This document shows, one piece after another, positions 9,959 through 16,021 of a stretch of 21,912 nucleotides of DNA; position 1 is the first letter of the stretch; every line of letters starts with the position of its first letter. The stretch lies in the NCBI GenBank assembly GCA_964346495.1, contig CAYFUW010000032.1, positions 1 through 21,912 on the forward strand, written 5' to 3'. This DNA comes from JBGZFC01 sp964346495. Its GTDB lineage: Bacteria; Bacteroidota; Bacteroidia; Bacteroidales; Dysgonomonadaceae. The notes beneath the pieces were generated by a model. The model searched no databases and had not been told where the DNA came from. It saw only the letters and a list, made by a program, of their open reading frames with translations. The position numbers were made by a program, and so were the translations under genes.

Positions 9959-10438
9959 CTATTTTAACATCTCGTCGCCAAAACTTAGTGGCAGCAAGTC
10001 TTTAACAGAATCCACCCGATACACGCTGTCGTCTGTACACATTAATATTTGTATCGGAGACTTTTGTCTGTTTTCCGATTCCAAAAGTACCTGTCGGCAT
10101 GCACCGCAAGGAGTAATTACATCTTTTGTAAACGAGTTGTTGTGAAAGGCGGTTATTGCTATGGCAACAATTTTTTGGTCGGGAAAGGTCGCGTTTGCGT
10201 AGAAAACCGCTGTGCGTTCTGCACACAACCCTGATGGATATGCTGCATTTTCCTGATTGTTGCCTTTCACAATCTCGCCATTTTCCAATAAAACAGAAGC
10301 ACCAACATGAAAGTTAGAATATGGTGCGTAAGACCCTTTTGTAGCCACTTTTGCAGCTTCGATAAGTTTTTTTTCTGTTTTAGAGCACTCTTCTATCCGA
10401 TAAACTGTTATCTTTGTAGTTAAAATTATTTCTTTCAT
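9959..10438 (-). CDS. cdd: Cytidine deaminase
   Basis: The enzyme deaminates cytidine and deoxycytidine to uridine and deoxyuridine in pyrimidine salvage. At 159 residues it is the small, single-domain (usually tetrameric) form. The zinc site is visible: SGLCAERTA contains the Cys-Ala-Glu motif with the catalytic glutamate, and PCGACRQVL supplies the other two cysteines. The substrate-binding stretch YAPYSNFHVGA and the NQENAAYPSG segment are typical. The start codon (10436-10438) is supported by similarity of the N-terminus to Bacteroides homologues. It begins 7 bases from the divergent glucosaminidase gene, so its promoter must lie inside that gene's 5' end. It is the first gene of the minus-strand cluster. 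Confidence 0.95.
   Translation of the reverse strand: MKEIILTTKITVYRIEECSKTEKKLIEAAKVATKGSYAPYSNFHVGASVLLENGEIVKGNNQENAAYPSGLCAERTAVFYANATFPDQKIVAIAITAFHNNSFTKDVITPCGACRQVLLESENRQKSPIQILMCTDDSVYRVDSVKDLLPLSFGDEMLK
10409..10416 (+). promoter_or_regulatory. Candidate -7 box for the glucosaminidase gene
   Basis: TATCTTTG matches TAnnTTTG and lies inside the 5' end of cdd, 29 bases before the ATG at 10446. It would place transcription start near 10423. No good -33 element is visible, so the assignment rests on one box and on the lack of other space for a promoter. Confidence 0.3.
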
Positions 10439-10445
10439 AGGTAAA

Positions 10446-11417
10446 ATGAGTAATCTGTTTTATAAAAAACCGTTTGCTATGCATACTTCTACATGCAAAA
10501 GTACAATTTTTTTATTGTTGTTTGTTTTTTTATTCTGTTTTTCTTCGATTTCTGATGCAGTAGCACAAAAAAGATCAAAGATTTACGAAGATTATATTAA
10601 TAAATATAGTGATATTGCGGTTGAGCATATGCACAAATATAAAATTCCGGCATCTATCAAATTGGCGCAAGGACTATTGGAGTCCGGTGCAGGGATGAGC
10701 GATTTGGCGCGTCGTTCAAACAACCATTTTGGAATAAAGTGTCATCGCAATTGGACAGGCGGACGTGTTTATGCAGCTGACGATTTGCCGAACGACTGTT
10801 TCAGAAAATATGATAAAGTAGCCGACTCATATCGCGATCATTCGGAGTTTTTATTGGCAGGCGGTCGTTATCAACATCTTTTTAATCTATCTATTACCGA
10901 TTACAAAGGGTGGGCAAGAGGTTTGCAGAAATCGGGATATGCCACCGATAAAGCTTATGCCAACAAGTTGATAAAGCTAATTGAGGATTACGAACTTTAT
11001 AGATTCGATTCTAAATCGAAAAGGAAAAAAGATAGTAGTGAAAATATAAAAAACAGTGAGGACGAAGTTTCTCAATGGACACATCAACCCTATAAAACGC
11101 ATGGACTTGTATATGTAATAGCTAAAAATGGAGACAGTTACGAGACTATTGCTCAAGAGTTTGGTTTCAGGGAGAAGGATTTACTTAAATATAATGAGGT
11201 ACCGGAGGGATTCCCGTTAAGTGAAGGAGATATTGTCTATTTTCAGAAGAAAAAGTCACGTGCCGACAAGCCCTATTTCGAACACGAAGTGCAGATAGGA
11301 GAATCGATGCACAGCATCTCGCAAAAGTATGGAATACGGTTGAAAAATCTGTACAGATTAAATAAGAAAAATTACGAATACGTTCCCGAAGAGGGAGATG
11401 TGTTGAAATTAAGATAG
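10446..11417 (+). CDS. Secreted GH73 glucosaminidase with two LysM domains
   Basis: This is probably a peptidoglycan hydrolase that cleaves the glycan backbone (endo-beta-N-acetylglucosaminidase, FlgJ/LytD type). A signal peptide ends near residue 41 (hydrophobic FLLLFVFLFCF, then DAVAQ). The GH73 domain spans about 45-190; IKLAQGLLESGAG contains the likely catalytic Glu79, and NNHFGIKC, YRDHSEFL and the KSGYATDKAYANKLI segment are family hallmarks. Two LysM peptidoglycan-binding domains follow at about 221-267 and 279-323, with a charged linker at 188-210. The start at 10446 gives a long, polar signal-peptide N-region. An ATG at 10479 (residue 12) is a good alternative. It is divergent from cdd with a 7-base gap. 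The likely role is cell separation or wall remodelling, inferred from the domains only. Confidence 0.9.
   Translation: MSNLFYKKPFAMHTSTCKSTIFLLLFVFLFCFSSISDAVAQKRSKIYEDYINKYSDIAVEHMHKYKIPASIKLAQGLLESGAGMSDLARRSNNHFGIKCHRNWTGGRVYAADDLPNDCFRKYDKVADSYRDHSEFLLAGGRYQHLFNLSITDYKGWARGLQKSGYATDKAYANKLIKLIEDYELYRFDSKSKRKKDSSENIKNSEDEVSQWTHQPYKTHGLVYVIAKNGDSYETIAQEFGFREKDLLKYNEVPEGFPLSEGDIVYFQKKKSRADKPYFEHEVQIGESMHSISQKYGIRLKNLYRLNKKNYEYVPEEGDVLKLR
10496..10503 (-). promoter_or_regulatory. Candidate -7 box for the cdd-cinA-ruvA-sprA cluster
   Basis: Read on the minus strand the bases are TACTTTTG, matching the Bacteroidota -7 consensus TAnnTTTG. It would place transcription start near 10490 and give cdd a leader of about 50 bases. 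No convincing -33 TTTG lies at the usual distance, and an 8-base match with two free positions can arise by chance in AT-rich DNA. Confidence 0.3.
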
Positions 11418-11485
11418 TTGCAAATATAAAATAATTTTGCTATAATGCTAAGATAAAGGTGCCTCAGCCAGATTATAATAATATC

Positions 11486-11616
11486 AATTACCACGTCATT
11501 TATGGCGTGGAAGATTAAAATCATAAAAAACGGGCTTTAGCCCAAACTTATATAAATTTAGGCTAAAGCCTAAAGAACCCAAAACAGTTATCCACGGCTT
11601 AAAAACCGTGGTAATT
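11486..11616. repeat. 131-bp nested palindromic element
   Basis: Perfect 10-bp terminal inverted repeats AATTACCACG (11486-11495) and CGTGGTAATT (11607-11616) enclose four smaller palindromes. Hairpin 1 (11491-11510) has 8-bp arms with one G-T pair and a TTTA loop. Next come GGGCTTTAGCCC (11532-11543) and an 18-bp palindrome TTTAGGCT-AA-AGCCTAAA (11557-11574). Hairpin 4 (11592-11611) has CCACGG/CCGTGG arms. The left and right halves are diverged reverse complements of each other, sharing the core GGCTTTAGCC. This resembles REP/BIME elements or a MITE. No transposase or terminal protein gene is adjacent. The rest of the 11418-11664 gap is AT-rich, with one isolated TAATTTTG box at 11432-11439. 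Confidence 0.75.
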
Positions 11617-11664
11617 AACAAAAAAACGCTTGGAAAAAATTCCTACATATAAAAAATTACAATT

Positions 11665-12273
11665 ATGAATATGAAATATAATACACAACAAAAAAAGTTG
11701 ATACTACCTGAATATGGCAGAAACATACAAAACATGGTTGACCATTGCGTGCAGATAGAAAACAGAGAGGAGAGAGAAAAGTGTGCCTACGCGATAGTCG
11801 ATATCATGGGAAATATGTTTCCGCATTTGCGCGATGTAAACAACTTTAAGCACATATTGTGGGATCATTTGGCAATAATGTCAGATTTCAAACTCGATAT
11901 AGATTATCCGTATGAAATAATAACCGAAGAGGAGTTGATGCAATCGCCCGAAAAAATGGAGTACAGTCGTCCAACAATGCGATACAGACATTATGGTAAA
12001 ATTTTGGAAAAGATGATACTTATTGCCGCAGATATGGAAGAAGGCGACAAAAAAGATCAACTTATCTCGTTACTCACAACTCAGATGAAAAAGTCGTATG
12101 TTCAATGGAACAAAGATGTGGATGATGAAAAAATAATTGACGATCTGCTTGAGCTCTCAAACGGTAAGATAAAATTAGACCCTGATACATACTCCATCTC
12201 TAATGGTAATGGAAGAACAGGTAATATGCCGAGAAGGCAGGCAAGAAATATCCGTTCACAACGAAAAAGATAG
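11665..12273 (+). CDS. DUF4290 family protein
   Basis: This 202-residue protein belongs to DUF4290, a family known from Bacteroidota and without assigned function. Recognisable conserved parts are the N-terminal LPEYGRNIQNMV segment, the REEREKCAYAIVDIMGNMFPH helix region and the FKHILWDHLA stretch. No signal peptide or membrane segment is present, so it should be cytoplasmic. The last 20 residues are strongly basic (PRRQARNIRSQRKR), which could mean nucleic-acid or ribosome contact, but that is only a guess. It is followed after 5 bases by rimM, so the two are very probably co-transcribed and may both concern ribosome biogenesis. An A-rich leader ending AATTATG precedes the start. A second ATG lies at codon 3. 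Confidence 0.85.
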   Translation: MNMKYNTQQKKLILPEYGRNIQNMVDHCVQIENREEREKCAYAIVDIMGNMFPHLRDVNNFKHILWDHLAIMSDFKLDIDYPYEIITEEELMQSPEKMEYSRPTMRYRHYGKILEKMILIAADMEEGDKKDQLISLLTTQMKKSYVQWNKDVDDEKIIDDLLELSNGKIKLDPDTYSISNGNGRTGNMPRRQARNIRSQRKR

Positions 12274-12278
12274 CTATA

Positions 12279-12803
12279 ATGATAAATCCCAACGATACAC
12301 TAAAAATTGGATATTTAAAGAAACCGCATGGTATTAAGGGTGAGATAACGCTTGTTTTCGATAAAGCACCCTATGCCGATATCGATACGGAGTTTTATTT
12401 TTTGAATATCGACGGTATTTTGGTGCCATTCTTTCTCGAAGAGATTTTGTTTATTTCCGATACAACATGCCGTGTGAAATTTATGGATATAGATGATGAA
12501 ACCGTAGCTTCGAGATATTCCAATGTTTCTGTATATGTGCCGCGTGAAAAAGTTTCCGTTCATGCATCAGGCAATGAGTATGACTGGAGTTATTTCATCG
12601 GATTTACAATTATAGAAGAGGATGGCAATCAGCTGGGAGTTATTGAAAATGTAGATTCGGGTACGATAAATGTTCTGTTTATTGTAAAAGATGGAGACAG
12701 AGAAATATTGATACCTGCAACTGAAGATTTTATCGTCTATTTAGATGATGAGAAAAAACAAATTTGTATGAAACTGCCTGATGGGCTGCTCGATATAGAG
12801 TAG
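12279..12803 (+). CDS. rimM: 16S rRNA processing / ribosome maturation factor RimM
   Basis: RimM binds ribosomal protein S19 and the head region of the immature 30S subunit, helping 16S rRNA processing and assembly. The 174-residue protein has the usual two parts. The N-terminal RimM barrel (about 7-92) has the signature KIGYLKKPHGIKGEI. The C-terminal PRC-barrel (about 100-172) has FIGFTI, a LGVIENV segment, LIPATEDFI and the terminal LPDGLLDIE. It lies 5 bases after DUF4290 and 37 bases before the ABC ATPase. In the Bacteroides gene order I recall, murA sits between DUF4290 and rimM; it is absent here. trmD and rplS, frequent rimM partners in other phyla, are also absent. Confidence 0.94.
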   Translation: MINPNDTLKIGYLKKPHGIKGEITLVFDKAPYADIDTEFYFLNIDGILVPFFLEEILFISDTTCRVKFMDIDDETVASRYSNVSVYVPREKVSVHASGNEYDWSYFIGFTIIEEDGNQLGVIENVDSGTINVLFIVKDGDREILIPATEDFIVYLDDEKKQICMKLPDGLLDIE

Positions 12804-12840
12804 CTTTGTCAGCCGTACAACTTTAAACCTACACTTTGCT

Positions 12841-13836
12841 ATGAATTTGCTACAACTTACAAATGTTGATATAGGATATAAGGTAAAGAAAAAGCCTTAT
12901 GTTGTACAACAAAATCTGAATTTAAACGCTAATGCGGGAGAGTTTATAACCATTATCGGGAAAAACGGATGCGGGAAATCCACTCTGCTTCGTTCAATGT
13001 CATGTTTACAACCGATTTTGAAAGGAACTATCCGTGTAAACGGTAAAGATATATTCACGATGAAACCGGCACAACGTGCACGTTTGCTATCTGTTGTGCT
13101 TACTGATAGACAACTGGCTGCCGATTTTACTGTAAAAGAGTTAATAGCTATTGGTCGCGACCCTTATACAGGTTGGCTTGGCAAGCTGACAGACAAAGAC
13201 GAAGAGATAATCGCGAAATCTATAACTATGACCAATCTGGAGGGTTTTGAAAACAGAAATGTTAATAAACTTTCCGACGGAGAGAAGCAGAGAGTTTTTA
13301 TTGCACGTGCATTGGCGCAAGATACACCTATTATATTGTTAGACGAACCCACATCGCATCTCGATTTGCCAAATCGGGTTTCTATTCTGTTGCTTTTGCA
13401 GAATTTGGCACGAGAAACAGGGAAGACCATTTTTATCTCTACTCACGAATTGGAAACAGCACTTCAGGTTGCCGATAAAATGTGGATAATGGAAAAACAA
13501 AACGGAGTACACGTTGGTACACCCGAAGATATGGTTTTGCAAGGAGTTTTCGATGATGTTTTCGAACATAAAACTTACGACTTCGACAAAGAGTATGGCA
13601 GTTTTATGATAAAGAAAAACTTAGATAAGTTTGTTAACACGAAAGTAATTGGAAAACCGGGAGTTATGACTCGTTGGACTACACGCGCGCTCACCCGAAA
13701 AGGTTATCAAATCAGTAATAATGCCGATACGGTGATAGTTATTGATGAAGGTAATAAATCGTGGATGGTGGAATCCGGTTCTCGTTCGGAAAAAGCAAGC
13801 AATATAGGAGAAGTTCTTTCAGTTCTAAGTTCTTAG
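12841..13836 (+). CDS. ABC transporter ATP-binding protein, iron-siderophore/cobalamin (FecE/BtuD) type
   Basis: This is the ATPase subunit of a probable iron-chelate or vitamin B12 importer. Motifs in the 331-residue protein are intact: Walker A GKNGCGKST (40-48), a Q-loop region with LTDRQLAAD (88-95), signature LSDGEKQ (144-150), Walker B IILLDEPTS (164-172) and the switch histidine H202 in STHE. The LSDGE form of the signature is common in Bacteroidota members. A C-terminal extension of about 75 residues (258-331) follows the nucleotide-binding domain, longer than Escherichia coli FecE/BtuD. No permease, periplasmic binding protein or TonB receptor gene is present nearby, so its partners must be encoded elsewhere. 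It lies 37 bases after rimM, possibly by read-through. The substrate cannot be decided from sequence. Confidence 0.85.
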   Translation: MNLLQLTNVDIGYKVKKKPYVVQQNLNLNANAGEFITIIGKNGCGKSTLLRSMSCLQPILKGTIRVNGKDIFTMKPAQRARLLSVVLTDRQLAADFTVKELIAIGRDPYTGWLGKLTDKDEEIIAKSITMTNLEGFENRNVNKLSDGEKQRVFIARALAQDTPIILLDEPTSHLDLPNRVSILLLLQNLARETGKTIFISTHELETALQVADKMWIMEKQNGVHVGTPEDMVLQGVFDDVFEHKTYDFDKEYGSFMIKKNLDKFVNTKVIGKPGVMTRWTTRALTRKGYQISNNADTVIVIDEGNKSWMVESGSRSEKASNIGEVLSVLSS

Positions 13837-13874
13837 TTTTGAGTCGCGGGTTATTCGAAATATATTCGTTAGCT

Positions 13875-14020
13875 GTCATTCCCGCGAAAGCGGGAATCCC
13901 AAAAAGGAGACGATGGCTGCGCCTTCGTTAAGTAGCTGCTAACTTTGAGTTAGCTGCTACTTAAAAAATCCAAAATTGCAAATTTCATACGCTTTGTCGG
14001 AGGGATTTGTAATCCCGACT
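13875..14020 (-). repeat. Compound palindromic repeat, copy B (inverted relative to copy A)
   Basis: On the plus strand the modules are ATTCCCGC-GAAA-GCGGGAAT (13878-13897), a 37-base hairpin with 17-base arms, one mismatch and a TTG loop (13928-13964), and GGGATT-tgt-AATCCC (14002-14016). Reverse-complemented, this follows the same order as copy A at 234-365. The end hairpin here pairs CGC with GCG where copy A pairs CAC with GTG, a compensatory change that keeps the stem. The central hairpin is longer than in copy A, which looks like a shortened derivative. It lies in the 541-base gap 13837-14377. Confidence 0.8.
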
Positions 14021-14322
14021 TTCAAGGGTTACAGGTTGCGGATAGTGTCTGCTAATTTGGTTTCAGTTGCTACTTTGTTCAACAAAATAGAAAATTTTTA
14101 AAATAAAGATTTTGCTATAATTGTCTTTTTGGAATTTATTTTTGTAAATAAAGAATTTGATGCAGCAAAAGATTTAAAAATATGTTTTAAAACATATTTG
14201 CGCCTATTGTGTTGTAATCCAGTTGGATAAGTGTTGGAATTAGGAATTTTTAAAAATACGTTACGGATACTTAACATAATAAATAGTTCAATTATTTGGA
14301 AAAAGAAAAAGAAAAGTTTTAC
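14021..14322. other. AT-rich non-coding region upstream of ndk
   Basis: No supportable gene was found. A minus-strand frame across 14098-14415 is discounted because it is low-complexity and overlaps the ndk start. The visible structure is the perfect palindrome at 14178-14199 and A/T runs up to the candidate ndk promoter. Confidence 0.5.
14178..14199. promoter_or_regulatory. Perfect 22-bp palindrome upstream of ndk
   Basis: AAATATGTTTT (14178-14188) is followed without spacer by its exact reverse complement AAAACATATTT (14189-14199). A spacerless palindrome of this length fits a dimeric regulator's operator better than an RNA hairpin. It lies about 180-200 bases before ndk, too far for simple promoter occlusion, and its high AT content raises the chance of coincidence. 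Confidence 0.35.
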
Positions 14323-14356
14323 TTTGAAAGATAAAATGCGAAAATAGTTACTTTTC
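14323..14356 (+). promoter_or_regulatory. Candidate promoter of ndk
   Basis: TTTG at 14323-14326 could be the -33 element and TACTTTTC at 14349-14356 the -7 element, matching TAnnTTTG except for the last base, with a 22-base spacer. Transcription would start near 14363. Confidence 0.35.
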
Positions 14357-14389
14357 AAAAGGTCTTTATTATTCTGAATGCAAAAATCA

Positions 14390-14857
14390 ATGCAGAAAAC
14401 ATTAGTGATTTTCAAGCCATCATCTATTCAGCGTGGATTAGTTGGAGAGATAATTTCCAGATTCGAGAAAAAAGGTCTTCAAATTATCGGTATTAAAATG
14501 TTAAATCTTTCCGACGAAATATTGGACGTGCATTACGCTCATTTAAGAGATAAACCATTTTTTGGACGAATCAAACGTTCAATGCAGTCAAGTCCTGTAA
14601 TTGTTATGGCAGTTAAAGGTTTTGAGGCAGTAAAGGTTGTGCGAAAAATGACGGGTGCCACAAATGGCAGAGAAGCAGAGTTAGGCACGATAAGAGGAGA
14701 TTACAGTGTAAGTATGCAGGAGAATATAATCCATACATCAGATTCGGATGAAGCTGCAGCAGTTGAATTAAGCAGGTTCTTCAAAGAAGATGAATTGTAT
14801 GATTTTTCGCAAATTTTAGAGTCGGTTATCTATTCCGATGAAGAAAAAAATAGATAA
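14390..14857 (+). CDS. ndk: Nucleoside diphosphate kinase
   Basis: Ndk transfers the gamma phosphate from ATP to nucleoside diphosphates through a phosphohistidine intermediate, balancing NTP and dNTP pools. Numbering from the upstream ATG at 14378, the phosphate-binding lysine is in VIFKPS (K13), and the conserved YAHLRDKPFF segment holds Tyr53 and Phe61. MTGATN, GTIRGDYS (Arg106) and the active-site motif NIIHTSDSDEAA, with catalytic His119, follow. HTSD in place of the usual HGSD is typical of Bacteroidota. I chose the ATG at 14390 because family members begin M-x-K-T-L-V; the ATG at 14378 adds only four residues. It is followed after 39 bases by the M23 peptidase gene and may share its transcript. 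Confidence 0.94.
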   Translation: MQKTLVIFKPSSIQRGLVGEIISRFEKKGLQIIGIKMLNLSDEILDVHYAHLRDKPFFGRIKRSMQSSPVIVMAVKGFEAVKVVRKMTGATNGREAELGTIRGDYSVSMQENIIHTSDSDEAAAVELSRFFKEDELYDFSQILESVIYSDEEKNR

Positions 14858-14896
14858 AGCATTAAATGGATTAGAAATAAGAACTAATTAAAAATT

Positions 14897-15901
14897 ATGC
14901 AGATTAAAAGTTTATTATCGAATGCAAAAGTTGTTTTAGCTGCTGCATCCATGTTTGTAACATTAAACTCCTTTTCTCAAAAAACGAATGTGGAAACTCG
15001 TTCAGAAGTAGAGTACAAACAACTACACAGTTCGAGTTTCAACGACAAAAACAACAAACTTTTTGCCGATGGAATCAGACTAAAAATGGATATGTCCGTT
15101 TTAGATGAAGCTGAGGCAAGCCGCACTTTCGACACCAGTGAAATTCCTGCCGATGAACTCTATGGTGGAATTTGGACAAATAATCACGTAAATATTTATG
15201 GTTCGCTCAATGCGCCTACGTCATATAAAGTAGATCTCTCAAACTTTACTATGCCACACGAAGGGTACATGACATCAAACTTTGGTACTCGTCGTCGCAG
15301 ATATCATAATGGAATTGATATTAAAGTTCAAATTGGAGATACTATATATGCAGCTTTCGACGGAAAAGTGCGAGTAACCCAATACGAAAGACGCGGTTAC
15401 GGAAAATATGTTGTGATGCGTCATCCAAATGGTTTAGAAACAGTTTACGGTCACTTGTCTAAGTTCTTAGTTAAAGAAGACGAATATGTGATGTCTGGTC
15501 AACCAATCGGTTTAGGTGGTAACACCGGAAGATCAACAGGACCGCATCTTCATTTCGAAACTCGTTTTTTAGGCAAGCCTATTAACCCCAATTTCATTAT
15601 CGATTTCGACAATAAGGTTTGTCATCGTGACGAATATGTTGTTAATAGCAACAGCTTTAGAAAAACAAGAAGCAGCAGCTCGAATGTTGCAAGCAGACCT
15701 AATAACAGCAATTATCAAGCTCCAAAATCGGCAAGTAATAAATATGTAGATGGAGATGTTAAATATCACCGAATCAGAAAAGGCGACACATTAGGTAAAA
15801 TTGCCAAACGATATGGTGTGTCGGTAAATCATCTATGTAAAGTAAACAATATCTCAACTAAAACAACTTTAAGGATTGGAAGATCGTTACGAGTTTCATA
15901 A
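14897..15901 (+). CDS. Secreted M23 family metallopeptidase with C-terminal LysM
   Basis: This is a probable zinc endopeptidase that cuts peptidoglycan cross-links, of LytM/lysostaphin type. A signal peptide covers about residues 1-28 (VVLAAASMFVTLNSFSQ). The M23 domain spans about 118-235 with all metal and catalytic residues present: His137 and Asp141 in HNGID, His186 in YGHLS, and His217/His219 in GPHLHFE. A polar S/N-rich linker (about 252-285) leads to one LysM domain (about 289-334) with RIRKGDTLGKIAKRYG. Because the active site is complete it should be an active enzyme, unlike EnvC-type activators that lack these residues. It follows ndk by 39 bases and is closed by a strong terminator. 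With the GH73 protein at 10446-11417 it is the second secreted wall hydrolase in the window. Confidence 0.93.
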   Translation: MQIKSLLSNAKVVLAAASMFVTLNSFSQKTNVETRSEVEYKQLHSSSFNDKNNKLFADGIRLKMDMSVLDEAEASRTFDTSEIPADELYGGIWTNNHVNIYGSLNAPTSYKVDLSNFTMPHEGYMTSNFGTRRRRYHNGIDIKVQIGDTIYAAFDGKVRVTQYERRGYGKYVVMRHPNGLETVYGHLSKFLVKEDEYVMSGQPIGLGGNTGRSTGPHLHFETRFLGKPINPNFIIDFDNKVCHRDEYVVNSNSFRKTRSSSSNVASRPNNSNYQAPKSASNKYVDGDVKYHRIRKGDTLGKIAKRYGVSVNHLCKVNNISTKTTLRIGRSLRVS

Positions 15902-15931
15902 GATTAAGATGTTAATGTTTTCATAATTATG

Positions 15932-15971
15932 AAAGGTACAAATTTTTGATAATTTGTGCCTTTTCCTTTTT
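15932..15971 (+). terminator. Rho-independent terminator after the M23 gene
   Basis: Arms AAAGGTACAAATT (15932-15944) and AATTTGTGCCTTT (15951-15963) form a 13-bp stem with a single G-T pair and a 6-base loop, followed by a T-rich tract (TTTCC then a run of T). This ends the ndk-M23 unit. Confidence 0.85.
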
Positions 15972-15984
15972 TTATTTACCTTTG
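15953..15984 (+). promoter_or_regulatory. Promoter of the DUF1599-MauE-tpiA-SPOR-folE operon
   Basis: TTTG (15953-15956) and TACCTTTG (15977-15984) match the Bacteroidota -33 and -7 elements exactly with a 20-base spacer, the best promoter match in the window. Transcription would start near 15991, giving a leader of about 31 bases. The -33 element lies within the descending stem of the preceding terminator. Confidence 0.7.
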
Positions 15985-16021
15985 TTTTATCTAATAATTT
16001 CGATAACAATATTTTTCTTAA

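Noticed and set aside
11486..11616. CRISPR array or tRNA in the palindromic region
   Set aside because: There are no regularly spaced direct repeats with unique spacers, and no cloverleaf or T-arm sequence; the structure is nested inverted repeats.
234..14020. Composite transposon bounded by the inverted repeats A and B
   Set aside because: The interval holds core genes, no transposase is present, and the copies have diverged; they are better explained as separate insertions of a dispersed repeat.
14098..14415. Minus-strand 105-codon open frame upstream of ndk
   Set aside because: It is low-complexity (runs of F, K and N), has no recognisable domain, covers the 22-bp palindrome and overlaps the ndk start in antisense.
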